Positions 14,201-25,553 of a stretch of DNA of 64,000 nt are shown here, in pieces. The translations under genes and the position numbers were made by a program. Source of the DNA: Aphanomyces cochlioides. Taxonomy: Eukaryota > Oomycota > Saprolegniomycetes > Saprolegniales > Verrucalvaceae. The stretch lies in assembly GCA_019828595.1 (NCBI GenBank), contig JAHQRK010000001.1:4712001-4776000 (forward strand), in the 5' to 3' direction. The notes under the pieces are model-generated. The model was not told the DNA's origin, ran no database searches, and saw only the letters and a program-made list of their open reading frames with translations. How positions within the stretch are numbered: the stretch's first letter is position 1; each line of letters starts with the position of its first letter.

Positions 14201-17200
14201 CTGCATGCGGGTGTTTGCCATGTTTTACTCTATTCTGACGCTGTATGTAGCAGGTACGACTTGACTTTGACTAAAAGTTTGATAAGGCTTGAAATGTGAA
14301 AGGGACCAGTACAATATCTTCTCATGCTGTATCTTTCGTCACGGAATGATGTGGTGGATTGAACGAATAAGGAAAGAACTTCTCACGATTCACATGTATG
14401 TCTTCTAGTAGGGTTTTGGAATGCCTTGGGATATTGCAATGATCTCAACATCGTTGTCGTTTATCAGTCCGTCCCATGCAAAATGATGAACGAGAAATAT
14501 TTCGCGCTGAATGGAATGTGATAACTCGAAGGTGTTGTCGCACTTGTCGACGCCTGAGAGGTACGTGATCGCATGAATTGCATTCTAGACGAAGTTTCGC
14601 ACGACAGGTACTCTCCAACATGTGTGTAGAACGAAGCTCATATGTCGTGATCTTGTTTGTTCCACCTGAGGTGAGTCCATTCCATGTGTAGTCGTGGTAT
14701 GACTTGGTTCGGACGTGGAGATTGGAATCAGCTGCGATATTCGAGATATGCGCTACCTTTGACAAAACAATATGCTTCAAAACAAAGTAGTAAATCACGT
14801 TGCTGCGAAAAGTTCCACCACGATTGTGTGTTGTCACGATATAGAAACAGTAGTGTCTCCCCGAAGAGCACACAATATATTTGCTGTCGCCATGGAATTC
14901 TCTATCAAATACACCACAACATTACCTCAATGGATCGTTCCAGCTCCGCTTGGCATCAAAAGCGGAATGATATTACCTACATAACGTTTCTTGTTACGCC
15001 TATACAATCAAGTTATGAACCATGCTAAATGCATTCTTGTCAAAGACAACAGAGTGTTACCCCCCATACATTTTACTGTCAACTCAAAGAACCAAAACCA
15101 CAACAATCTTACTTCAAATACTTTCGTACCAAAGACACGATTTCATGAATTTACTGTCGCCGCATGCCAGCAACCTTATCTCAAAGATCAATGACGCAAT
15201 TACATTGTTTACTGTCACCGCAAGCAACCGAAACCACAACAACTGTACCTCAAATATTATATCATCAAAGACACAACTCCATACACTATACTGTCGCTGC
15301 ATTTTTTTACATCAAAGACACAAACGTATTACCCCCCAATTCACATTCCTATTCCTGCACGCAACCAGAAAAACCAAAAGCACTATCTTCAATATTGATG
15401 CTCCGCGCAATTCAAATCGCAACCATATTTACCTGGGCCAATATTAGTTCTCTCGATTCCAGCAAACAATCTGGCCTCATCAACTCTTCATATCCTTCAA
15501 ACACCTATTTCGCCACTGTCGTGTATCCATGCAACCTTTCAACAGACAGCTTATCTCGTGGTCATGCGATGTACAGGTACGAGAAAGTATTCCACTGCGA
15601 TACACTGGTAGGGAATATTCTACTGCGATACACTGGTAGGGAAAAATATTCTGCTGCGATACAAAGAAAGCAAACCATACTCCACTACAGGTGGGAAAAT
15701 GTTTTCCTCTCACATCAGAGCATGCGTTGATATTCTGATGATCGTCTATTTTCTTCATGCTACAGTAGTCATAAACAGGACCCAAAGACATGACTGCTAT
15801 AGTCACGGCACGTCGCTGGTAGGTATGACAGGATTTGGACAACTTGTCATGCACTACAGGTAGGTTACTGCATGCGGGTGTTTGCCATGTTTTACTCTAT
15901 TCTGACGCTGTATGTAGCAGGTACGACTTGACTTTGACTAAAAGTTTGATAAGGCTTGAAATGTGAAAGGGACCAGTACAATATCTTCTCATGCTGTATC
16001 TTTCGTCACGGAATGATGTGGTGGATTGAACGAATAAGGAAAGAACTTCTCACGATTCACATGTATGTCTTCTAGTAGGGTTTTGGAATGCCTTGGGATA
16101 TTGCAATGATCTCAACATCGTTGTCGTTTATCAGTCCGTCCCATGCAAAATGATGAACGAGAAATATTTCGCGCTGAATGGAATGTGATAACTCGAAGGT
16201 GTTGTCGCACTTGTCGACGCCTGAGAGGTACGTGATCGCATGAATTGCATTCTAGACGAAGTTTCGCACGACAGGTACTCTCCAACATGTGTGTAGAACG
16301 AAGCTCATATGTCGTGATCTTGTTTGTTCCACCTGAGGTGAGTCCATTCCATGTGTAGTCGTGGTATGACTTGGTTCGGACGTGGAGATTGGAATCAGCT
16401 GCGATATTCGAGATATGCGCTACCTTTGACAAAACAATATGCTTCAAAACAAAGTAGTAAATCACGTTGCTGCGAAAGATTCCACCACGATTGTGTGTTG
16501 TCACGATATAGAAACAGTAGTGTCTCCCCGAAGAGCACACAATATATTTGCTGTCGCCATGGAATTCTCTATCAAATACACCACAACATTACCTCAATGG
16601 ATCGTTCCAGCTCCGCTTGGCATCAAAAGCGGAATGATATTACCTACATAACGTTTCTTGTTACGCCTATACAATCAAGTTATGAACCATGCTAAATGCA
16701 TTCTTGTCAAAGACAACAGAGTGTTACCCCCCATACATTTTACTGTCAACTCAAAGAACCAAAACCACAACAATCTTACTTCAAATACTTTCGTACCAAA
16801 GACACGATTTCATGAATTTACTGTCGCCGCATGCCAGCAACCTTATCTCAAAGATCAATGACGCAATTACATTGTTTACTGTCACCGCAAGCAACCGAAA
16901 CCACAACAACTGTACCTCAAATATTATATCATCAAAGACACAACTCCATACACTATACTGTCGCTGCATTTTTTTACATCAAAGACACAAACGTATTACC
17001 CCCCAATTCACATTCCTATTCCTGCACGCAACCAGAAAAACCAAAAGCACTATCTTCAATATTGATGCTCCGCGCAATTCAAATCGCAACCATATTTACC
17101 TGGGCCAATATTAGTTCTCTCGATTCCAGCAAACAATCTGGCCTCATCAACTCTTCATATCCTTCAAACACCTATTTCGCCACTGTCGTGTATCCATGCA

Positions 17201-20200
17201 ACCTTTCAACAGACAGCTTATCTCGTGGTCATGCGATGTACAGGTACGAGAAAGTATTCCACTGCGATACACTGGTAGGGAATATTCTACTGCGATACAC
17301 TGGTAGGGAAAAATATTCTGCTGCGATACAAAGAAAGCAAACCATACTCCACTACAGGTGGGAAAATGTTTTCCTCTCACATCAGAGCATGCGACATTGA
17401 TATTCTGATGATCGTCTATTTTCTTCATGCTACAGTAGTCATAAACAGGACCCAAAGACATGACTGCTATAGTCACGGCACGTCGCTGGTAGGTATGACA
17501 GGATTTGGACAACTTGTCATGCACTACAGGTAGGTTACTGCATGCGGGTGTTTGCCATGTTTTACTCTATTCTGACGCTGTATGTAGCAGGTACGACTTG
17601 ACTTTGACTAAAAGTTTGATAAGGCTTGAAATGTGAAAGGGACCAGTACAATATCTTCTCATGCTGTATCTTTCGTCACGGAATGATGTGGTGGATTGAA
17701 CGAATAAGGAAAGAACTTCTCACGATTCACATGTATGTCTTCTAGTAGGGTTTTGGAATGCCTTGGGATATTGCAATGATCTCAACATCGTTGTCGTTTA
17801 TCAGTCCGTCCCATGCAAAATGATGAACGAGAAATATTTCGCGCTGAATGGAATGTGATAACTCGAAGGTGTTGTCGCACTTGTCGACGCCTGAGAGGTA
17901 CGTGATCGCATGAATTGCATTCTAGACGAAGTTTCGCACGACAGGTACTCTCCAACATGTGTGTAGAACGAAGCTCATATGTCGTGATCTTGTTTGTTCC
18001 ACCTGAGGTGAGTCCATTCCATGTGTAGTCGTGGTATGACTTGGTTCGGACGTGGAGATTGGAATCAGCTGCGATATTCGAGATATGCGCTACCTTTGAC
18101 AAAACAATATGCTTCAAAACAAAGTAGTAAATCACGTTGCTGCGAAAGATTCCACCACGATTGTGTGTTGTCACGATATAGAAACAGTAGTGTCTCCCCG
18201 AAGAGCACACAATATATTTGCTGTCGCCATGGAATTCTCTATCAAATACACCACAACATTACCTCAATGGATCGTTCCAGCTCCGCTTGGCATCAAAAGC
18301 GGAATGATATTACCTACATAACGTTTCTTGTTACGCCTATACAATCAAGTTATGAACCATGCTAAATGCATTCTTGTCAAAGACAACAGAGTGTTACCCC
18401 CCATACATTTTACTGTCAACTCAAAGAACCAAAACCACAACAATCTTACTTCAAATACTTTCGTACCAAAGACACGATTTCATGAATTTACTGTCGCCGC
18501 ATGCCAGCAACCTTATCTCAAAGATCAATGACGCAATTACATTGTTTACTGTCACCGCAAGCAACCGAAACCACAACAACTGTACCTCAAATATTATATC
18601 ATCAAAGACACAACTCCATACACTATACTGTCGCTGCATTTTTTTACATCAAAGACACAAACGTATTACCCCCCAATTCACATTCCTATTCCTGCACGCA
18701 ACCAGAAAAACCAAAAGCACTATCTTCAATATTGATGCTCCGCGCAATTCAAATCGCAACCATATTTACCTGGGCCAATATTAGTTCTCTCGATTCCAGC
18801 AAACAATCTGGCCTCATCAACTCTTCATATCCTTCAAACACCTATTTCGCCACTGTCGTGTATCCATGCAACCTTTCAACAGACAGCTTATCTCGTGGTC
18901 ATGCGATGTACAGGTACGAGAAAGTATTCCACTGCGATACACTGGTAGGGAATATTCTACTGCGATACACTGGTAGGGAAAAATATTCTGCTGCGATACA
19001 AAGAAAGCAAACCATACTCCACTACAGGTGGGAAAATGTTTTCCTCTCACATCAGAGCATGCGACATTGATATTCTGATGATCGTCTATTTTCTTCATGC
19101 TACAGTAGTCATAAACAGGACCCAAAGACATGACTGCTATAGTCACGGCACGTCGCTGGTAGGTATGACAGGATTTGGACAACTTGTCATGCACTACAGG
19201 TAGGTTACTGCATGCGGGTGTTTGCCATGTTTTACTCTATTCTGACGCTGTATGTAGCAGGTACGACTTGACTTTGACTAAAAGTTTGATAAGGCTTGAA
19301 ATGTGAAAGGGACCAGTACAATATCTTCTCATGCTGTATCTTTCGTCACGGAATGATGTGGTGGATTGAACGAATAAGGAAAGAACTTCTCACGATTCAC
19401 ATGTATGTCTTCTAGTAGGGTTTTGGAATGCCTTGGGATATTGCAATGGTCTCAACATCGTTGTCGTTTATCAGTCCGTCCCATGCAAAATGATGAACGA
19501 GAAATATTTCGCGCTGAATGGAATGTGATAACTCGAAGGTGTTGTCGCACTTGTCGACGCCTGAGAGGTACGTGATCGCATGAATTGCATTCTAGACGAA
19601 GTTTCGCACGACAGGTACTCTCCAACATGTGTGTAGAACGAAGCTCATATGTCGTGATCTTGTTTGTTCCACCTGAGGTGAGTCCATTCCATGTGTAGTC
19701 GTGGTATGACTTGGTTCGGACGTGGAGATTGGAATCAGCTGCGATATTCGAGATATGCGCTACCTTTGACAAAACAATATGCTTCAAAACAAAGTAGTAA
19801 ATCACGTTGCTGCGAAAGATTCCACCACGATTGTGTGTTGTCACGATATAGAAACAGTAGTGTCTCCCCGAAGAGCACACAATATATTTGCTGTCGCCAT
19901 GGAATTCTCTATCAAATACACCACAACATTACCTCAATGGATCGTTCCAGCTCCGCTTGGCATCAAAAGCGGAATGATATTACCTACATAACGTTTCTTG
20001 TTACGCCTATACAATCAAGTTATGAACCATGCTAAATGCATTCTTGTCAAAGACAACAGAGTGTTACCCCCCATACATTTTACTGTCAACTCAAAGAACC
20101 AAAACCACAACAATCTTACTTCAAATACTTTCGTACCAAAGACACGATTTCATGAATTTACTGTCGCCGCATGCCAGCAACCTTATCTCAAAGATCAATG

Positions 20201-20873
20201 ACGCAATTACATTGTTTACTGTCACCGCAAGCAACCGAAACCACAACAACTGTACCTCAAATATTATATCATCAAAGACACAACTCCATACACTATACTG
20301 TCGCTGCATTTTTTTACATCAAAGACACAAACGTATTACCCCCCAATTCACATTCCTATTCCTGCACGCAACCAGAAAAACCAAAAGCACTATCTTCAAT
20401 ATTGATGCTCCGCGCAATTCAAATCGCAACCATATTTACCTGGGCCAATATTAGTTCTCTCGATTCCAGCAAACAATCTGGCCTCATCAACTCTTCATAT
20501 CCTTCAAACACCTATTTCGCCACTGTCGTGTATCCATGCAACCTTTCAACAGACAGCTTATCTCGTGGTCATGCGATGTACAGGTACGAGAAAGTATTCC
20601 ACTGCGATACACTGGTAGGGAATATTCTACTGCGATACACTGGTAGGGAAAAATATTCTGCTGCGATACAAAGAAAGCAAACCATACTCCACTACAGGTG
20701 GGAAAATGTTTTCCTCTCACATCAGAGCATGCGACATTGATATTCTGATGATCGTCTATTTTCTTCATGCTACAGTAGTCATAAACAGGACCCAAAGACA
20801 TGACTGCTATAGTCACGGCACGTCGCTGGTAGGTATGACAGGATTTGGACAACTTGTCATGCACTACAGGTAG
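11206..20873. repeat. Satellite array 1, right block (about 1670-bp unit, ~5.8 copies)
   Basis: The same unit as the left block resumes exactly where the left block stopped: the interrupted landmark is CTTGTCGACGCCTGAG, and after the rDNA piece the text resumes at CTTGTCCACGCCTGAG. Units recur every 1667-1671 bases. All six copies carry GCTCCGCGC, a fixed difference from the left block. Individual copies carry private changes, for example a 4-base loss near 15725 (GCATGCGTTGAT instead of GCATGCGACATTGAT) and AAAAGTTCC near 14808. No gene is called inside. Confidence 0.95.
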
Positions 20874-21090
20874 GTATGTCTTCTAGTAGGGTTTTGGAAT
20901 GCCTTGGGAGATTGCCATGATTTCAACATCGTTGTCGTTTATCAGTCCGTCCCATGCAAAATGATGAGCGAGAAATGTTTCGCGCTGAATGGAATGTAAT
21001 GTCTACGGTGTAATCGCACTTGTCGACACGTGATCGCATGAATTGCATGCGGCAATCAAGACAAAATTACACACGACAGGCGCTCTCCAA
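20874..21090. repeat. Diverged, deleted terminal unit of satellite 1
   Basis: At about 20872 the text jumps from the CACTACAGGTAGG part of the unit to the TATGTCTTCTAGTAGGG part, skipping about 195 bp. From there to about 21090 the sequence still follows the unit but with many substitutions and small indels (for example CTTGTCGACACGTGATCGC in place of CTTGTCGACGCCTGAGAGGTACGTGATCGC). This is what is expected at an array edge that no longer takes part in homogenisation. Confidence 0.85.
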
Positions 21091-21145
21091 ATTGCTTCTA
21101 CAACTAAGCTCATATTATGAGCTTTGTTGTAGAAGCAAATTAAAG
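21089..21145. repeat. Imperfect inverted repeat (hairpin) at the edge of array 1
   Basis: The arms, about AATTGCTTCTACAACTAAGC on the left and its near-complement ending at 21143 on the right, pair over roughly 24 bases with one mismatch and one indel. The central loop is only a few bases (ATTA). The left arm begins inside sequence still related to the satellite unit, so the hairpin seems to have formed by a foldback duplication of the unit edge. Confidence 0.8.
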
Positions 21146-21245
21146 TTCCAAAAAGGGGATGGATTCATCTCAGTGGGAACAAGATCACGACATAATATGT
21201 CGTATTACACACAGTTGGATCCATCCCCTTTTTGGAACTTTAATT
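21138..21245. repeat. Long inverted repeat with palindromic loop
   Basis: The left arm AATTAAAGTTCCAAAAAGGG... (about 21139-21165) is matched by its reverse complement at about 21218-21245, giving at least 26 paired bases without a mismatch. The loop of about 50 bases contains a further near-palindrome, CGACATAATATGTCG, at 21188-21202. No transposase or terminal features are visible. It could be a small foldback element or a scar of array-end repair. Confidence 0.85.
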
Positions 21246-22057
21246 AAAATAAATTGTTGAGGTATGAATCAGACGAGCCAGACGCACAGGTTTGCGAGTC
21301 TTATATGGATATTGCTCTTTTGTAGTTTCGCGTAATGTATCGAGGTTCATTTCAAAGGTTCTTATGCTAAAGCGCTTCGAGTTGTTGTCATAGGTTGTCC
21401 GTAGACAAGTTCGCCTTGGCACAAGTTGAGATCGACGTCACCTAAATATCTTGACCTTCATTGTCCAAATCAACACGATGACTTACGTCGTCACTTCAAC
21501 CGGGTTAAATCAAGAACCATCGAAAGATTTGCATGCTCAACTCATTTTTCCTAGTCGACAGCAGAACACGAAGGTATGTTAGAACACTTAAGTTTAAAGA
21601 ACTTCATGTTTGTGAAAATAGGACTGACGGGAATCTTATGTGATATGGCAAGTGTCATATCGTACGGCCAATGCTAATAAAATGTGCTTGTAAATCTCAT
21701 GGGGAAAGGCGGCATGTAGACCATAAGGTCATGCCACCACAGAGAAACCTTTGGTGTATGTTTGGGGCTCTCCCACCTCCGAGTCATCCATCTTCAAAAA
21801 ACATTTTAATCGGTCTCTCCAAGCTTAACTTTTAACGAAAGGCTCAATTACAATAATAACATCCATGCTGCATCTACTGTTTGTTTTCTAGCTCATACTT
21901 GCAACTATTGATTGTTAATTCATACTCGCCGCCCTCATCTCGAGGGTCACTGCACCATGTATTCAGGAAATCAGCACTAAAGCGGGAGCGAATCCTCCGC
22001 AGCTCTAAAAAGCTTTCACTTTAAAACAAAACCAATGTTTATAATCTATATACTTGT
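21246..22057. other. Intergenic, no gene seen
   Basis: About 0.8 kb between the array edge and the stop codon of the eIF4B-like gene. Its right part is the 3' flank of that minus-strand gene. Short open frames (longest 60 codons, minus, 21240-21422) have no recognisable features. I see no RNA gene or repeat. Confidence 0.6.
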
Positions 22058-23500
22058 CTACTCGTCATCTTCATCTTCGTCTTCGTCGCTACCTTCATAC
22101 GATTCAAGCCAGCTCAACCACTCCGACGTTTCGATGATGGCTTGCATTTTACCAGCGGTCGTGTCTTCGACATCGTATTTGTATTCGATAAAGGCTTCGT
22201 CGGCCACAATGTCGAAGGCGTACAACGCCTTGAATGCCATTTCCATCATGCCCTTCGTACGGTTGCCATCTCGGCCACGGTGCTCATGCATAAACAATTG
22301 AAGTGCATACAACGCTTTCAACTGTTCCTTGACCGATGCACTGCCAATTGTCACTTCGAGGAATTGACCATATTCATCAGGCGTCAACCACTTGGAGCTA
22401 GAAATTGCTGTCTCTTCGTTGTGTGCCAATACTTCAGCCATGACAACAGCAGGCGTCACACCCTTAAGCTCTTTCTTGGCAACCGCAGCCAAGGCTTCAC
22501 CCTTCTTGCCACTCGCCAAGACTTTTTTCACAGCGTCAACATCGCGAGCTGCTTTGGTAGCGGCGGCTTCGGCGGCAGCTTTCTTTTCTTCAGCAGCTTT
22601 TTGTGCAGCTTCTTCGGCCAAACGCTTGGCTTCCTTCTTTTCTTCTTCTTTACGCTTCTTCTCAGCTTCACGGGCAGCCTTTTCTTCTTCCTTCTTCAAA
22701 CGTGCAGCTTCGGCAGGATCGGGCTTAGATTCATCCAAAATTTGGCGTTCAAATGCAGAGGTGACACGGTCGGTCGATCGATCATCATCGTATCCACGGC
22801 CATAACGGGAGCCACCATCGCGATCGCCAAATCGACCACTGTCTCTGTCTCCATATCGACCACCATCACGGTCGCCATAACGAGGACGATCACCAAATCG
22901 GCCACTGTCACGGTCACCAAATCGTCCACCGTCACGATCTCCAAATCGCCCACTATCACGATCACCAAATCGTCCACTATCACGGTCACCGAAGCGTCCA
23001 CTGTCGCGATCACCAAAGCGTCCGCTGTCACGGTCGCCAAATCGTCCAGATTCTTGGCGGCCGCTTCCAAAACGGGCAAACGAGCGAGCGAATTTATCCT
23101 CAGGTTCAGAAGAACGGTCCGCTGGGCGATCAGACGAGCGTGGGGCACTCGAGGGTTCGTCACCTCGTCGCGCCAAATTCAAGCGCAAATGGGCAGGTCG
23201 CTCCTCTGGCACACGATCGTCACGTCGTGGACGATCCGAGTAGCGATCTTGGTATCCACCGCTGCTTGCACCACCACGCCATCCAGCGCCGCCGTCATTG
23301 TCTCGGTCTCCACGCCAACGGTCCGATCCTTCACTTCGCATGGGTTCACGTTCGCGGCGTTCACGGCCACCCCCTCGGTACGCATCGTCGTCGCTGCGTT
23401 CACGAGGTCCTCGTGGCAAATTGTCCAAACTGGCATTCGATCGGGTGTTGCTTTCGGTGAGGAACTCACCCAAGCCCATCTTGGTTCCTTTCCGGCTCAT
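22058..23500 (-). CDS. eIF4B-like translation initiation factor with C-terminal W2 (eIF5C) domain
   Basis: A single-exon reading frame gives 480 aa. Residues 1-16 (MSRKGTKMGLGEFLTE) resemble the eIF4B N-terminus. There follow an Arg/Gly/Asp-rich disordered stretch and an RPAHLRLNLARR block like the eIF4B RPRLNLKPR motif. Residues 151-228 are about nine octapeptides of the type DRDSGRFG, 262-320 a Lys/Glu/Ala charged helix, and about 325-470 a W2-like alpha-helical domain ending in the hallmark WLSWLES plus an acidic tail. W2 domains are known from eIF5, eIF2B-epsilon and eIF4G and bind eIF2-beta, eIF1A or Mnk kinases. eIF4B stimulates the helicase eIF4A. No RRM is visible. I chose the ATG at 23500 because the frame upstream begins only with GTG. 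Role: cytoplasmic translation initiation, by inference. The exact family label is uncertain; the domain reading is firm. Confidence 0.85.
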   Translation of the reverse strand: MSRKGTKMGLGEFLTESNTRSNASLDNLPRGPRERSDDDAYRGGGRERREREPMRSEGSDRWRGDRDNDGGAGWRGGASSGGYQDRYSDRPRRDDRVPEERPAHLRLNLARRGDEPSSAPRSSDRPADRSSEPEDKFARSFARFGSGRQESGRFGDRDSGRFGDRDSGRFGDRDSGRFGDRDSGRFGDRDGGRFGDRDSGRFGDRPRYGDRDGGRYGDRDSGRFGDRDGGSRYGRGYDDDRSTDRVTSAFERQILDESKPDPAEAARLKKEEEKAAREAEKKRKEEEKKEAKRLAEEAAQKAAEEKKAAAEAAATKAARDVDAVKKVLASGKKGEALAAVAKKELKGVTPAVVMAEVLAHNEETAISSSKWLTPDEYGQFLEVTIGSASVKEQLKALYALQLFMHEHRGRDGNRTKGMMEMAFKALYAFDIVADEAFIEYKYDVEDTTAGKMQAIIETSEWLSWLESYEGSDEDEDEDDE

Positions 23501-23579
23501 TGCTGCTGGCGTCAAGAAGAATGTCGTCACGTGGGATTTCCCTCTCGTGCAATAAGAATGGTTGGCTCTGAATTCATGA

Positions 23580-23636
23580 CCAATCAGATTGCGCTACTAT
23601 TTTTCAACAGCCAATCAAATCCCTCCCTGTGATTGG
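23580..23636 (-). promoter_or_regulatory. Cluster of CCAAT boxes upstream of the eIF4B-like gene
   Basis: CCAAT occurs at 23580-23584 and 23611-23615 and its complement ATTGG at 23632-23636, about 80-136 bases upstream of the start codon of the minus-strand gene. CCAAT boxes bind NF-Y-type factors in many eukaryotes. Function here is inferred from position only. Confidence 0.35.
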
Positions 23637-23665
23637 GACTTTTTATATGGGTTACTAGTACTAGA

Positions 23666-24389
23666 ATGTCGCTCATAGAAAAGCTCTATAACTACACCAT
23701 TTGCCGGTTTAGTTCGCTTAACTTGCGATATATTTCGAATCACGTGCAATATATTTCATATGACTTGCAATGTATTTCGTATGACTTGCATTTAATTTCG
23801 TGGCTCGCGACGAAAATCGATTTATATTTCGCATGACTTGCATTATATTTCATACCTCTTGCATTTAATTTCGTATTTTTAGCTTATATTTCGTATCACG
23901 TGCATTTAAATTCGTATAAATGCAAAATATATTCAATCTCCTATTGAGATATGAAGTTTCACATGTGTTGCAGTGTTGGCTTGAACTATGAATTTGCGAC
24001 GGGCAGCCGCATATGAATTCTGCTGAGCTTGCTTGATGCTCGCATTGACTTATATGGCGATTGAAGTGTCCCATCAATTTCTTATGAGTTCGATAACAAT
24101 TTTTTGTTAGTTTTTCTATAGACTTTTTCTCTTCTCTGCGAAATTAAATGCACGTGATACGAAATATAAGCTACAAAATACGAAACTAAATGCAAGAGGT
24201 ATGAAATATAATGCAAGTCATGCGAAATATAAATCGATTTTCGTCGCGGGCCACGAAATTAAATGCAAGTCATATGAAATATATTGCAAGTCATACGAAA
24301 TATATTGCACGTGATACGAAATATATCGCAAGTTAAACGAACTAAACCGGCAAATGGTGTAGTATGTCGCTCATAGAAAAGCTCTATAA
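23666..24389. mobile_element. Foldback / MITE-like element with ~223-bp terminal inverted repeats and 26-bp flanking direct repeats
   Basis: The left arm 23692-23914 and the right arm 24139-24362 are inverted copies of about 223 bp with few mismatches. The outer ends read CTACACCATTTGCCGGTTTA and its complement. The central 224 bp (23915-24138) is unique and non-coding. Each arm is made of degenerate ~20-bp modules of the type TTTCGTATGACTTGCAATAT. Outside the arms an identical 26-base sequence starting ATGTCGCTCATAGAAAAGCT lies at 23666-23691 and 24364-24389. No transposase is present, so mobility would be non-autonomous. The long arms and the unusually long flanking repeat argue against an ordinary MITE. 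Confidence 0.8.
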
Positions 24390-25247
24390 AATTACACAGG
24401 ATAATAAATCAATTTTCAAAATTATATTATACGATCATAAAGATATAAATTGTCAGAGTTCGAGTCAAATTTGACTTGCTTCACTCAAACTGGAACGACC
24501 CCCAAAGATCTCGAGCTCTTGCTTGCGTAAAGAGTGCTTTGTGAGCATTCTGTGGGTATTTTCAAGGGCGACGGCGACAACCACCGGCAGGAAATTACCG
24601 CACTGCCGTGGAAAAGCTGAGATGCGAAGCAACACGTTGTTCATGATACGTATTGCAATCATGACCACAACAAAAACATTTCTGCTAATATGCATGGCAA
24701 TGAGCTCACGGGTAGCACAGTTGTAGATGTTTCATCCGCGATCGGATAGCAGTCCAAACCCTGCTTGAGAGCTTACCCCGAGTTCGACCTTGGTGTGTCC
24801 AAGATTAGCTCCAGTTCGTTCTTTGCTTGGGCAGTTCACCATACAGGAATAGTAGCGGGAATTGTCATGCCATTGCAAAGCACACATATAATTGTACGGA
24901 TGTGGGCATTTCAATCAAGTAATTTAACGTAGACGTGGACTAAAACGTGAACAAGGCGTGTGTATGGTCGATGGATAAAAGGGAGGATACGATGAGGGAA
25001 GTTGAAATGTGATAGCAGAGCGGTCTCGGTAGACTCGGTGATGTGTTCGTCCTTTCAACTTTCGTTGATCAATTAGGAAACTCGCGCACATTGCATAGCA
25101 GATAAGCACTGCCTATGGACATAGAGCTTCTCGGGAAGGTATGCCATCCATGTATTTCTCGACCAACTTGAGCGTCCCAGCGGCATGCAACCACTTTTCA
25201 AAAGAGACGGATTTCGAGCGAATCTTCGTGACGACGAACATCATCTG
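24390..25247. other. Intergenic stretch with no recognised gene
   Basis: On the minus strand, two open frames in the same register (24914 to 24732 and 24731 to 24465) are separated by a single TGA. The second has a hydrophobic patch (FVVVMIAIRIM). They could be remnants of one gene or chance; I recognise no family. A third minus frame runs from 25247 to 25113 and continues from inside the first unit of array 2. No transposon ends or RNA genes are evident. Confidence 0.5.
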
Positions 25248-25473
25248 CACAACCGCGCTCCTTTTGGCGTGTGCAGGTTGCGGGGAGAGCGCAGTACCTT
25301 CCTTCTGTTGAGCTTTCGGTTGCAAGTGCGACGCCTGCAAAGGGTGGCATGGTTGAGCACAACGTACCTTGATGGAAATGGTCTGAGCGACTTCCACGGC
25401 TTGCTGAGAGTTGAGCTGTGGTCGTCGTAGTCTTATGTGTCGCGCGCCGGTCATGGTGCTGGACCTGACAAAC

Positions 25474-25553
25474 GAGAGCAATACTCGTCGCGCGTGGTGT
25501 GCGTCGAGATCATCGTATCCCGACGCCGACCACGCGCGACGAGCATTGCTCTC
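25474..25553. repeat. Hairpin 1 of the array-2 unit (recurs in every copy)
   Basis: The arms at 25474-25498 and 25529-25553 pair over 24 of 25 bases (GAGAGCAATACTCGTCGCGC... with its complement). The 30-base loop can form a further 6-bp stem, GCGTCG with CGACGC. One of the later copies (near 37323) carries a single-base deletion in the right arm. Confidence 0.9.

Noticed and set aside
1..20873. Open frames of 60-190 codons in every unit of satellite 1 (for example 189 aa at 316-885 and 142 aa minus)
   Set aside because: Their conservation follows from near-identity of the DNA units. They overlap on both strands, have no domain, and no pattern of synonymous change can be seen.
9727..20873. 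Array 1 as the normal spacer of a complete rDNA cluster
   Set aside because: The 18S gene stops after about 207 nt and the same satellite unit continues in phase on both sides; no 5.8S or 28S sequence is present.
22142..23632. A 496-codon open frame on the plus strand across the eIF4B-like gene
   Set aside because: It is the antisense shadow of the repetitive DRDSGRFG-coding region and yields low-complexity Thr/Ile/Ser runs. The minus strand gives clear eIF4B and W2 features.
23666..23691. The 26-bp flanking repeat as a plain target-site duplication
   Set aside because: It is much longer than duplications made by known DNA transposons. The nature of the repeat is left open.
24465..24914. 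Possible membrane-protein pseudogene on the minus strand (two frames, one stop)
   Set aside because: No family is recognisable and the hydrophobic patch is short. I kept it only as a remark in the intergenic entry.
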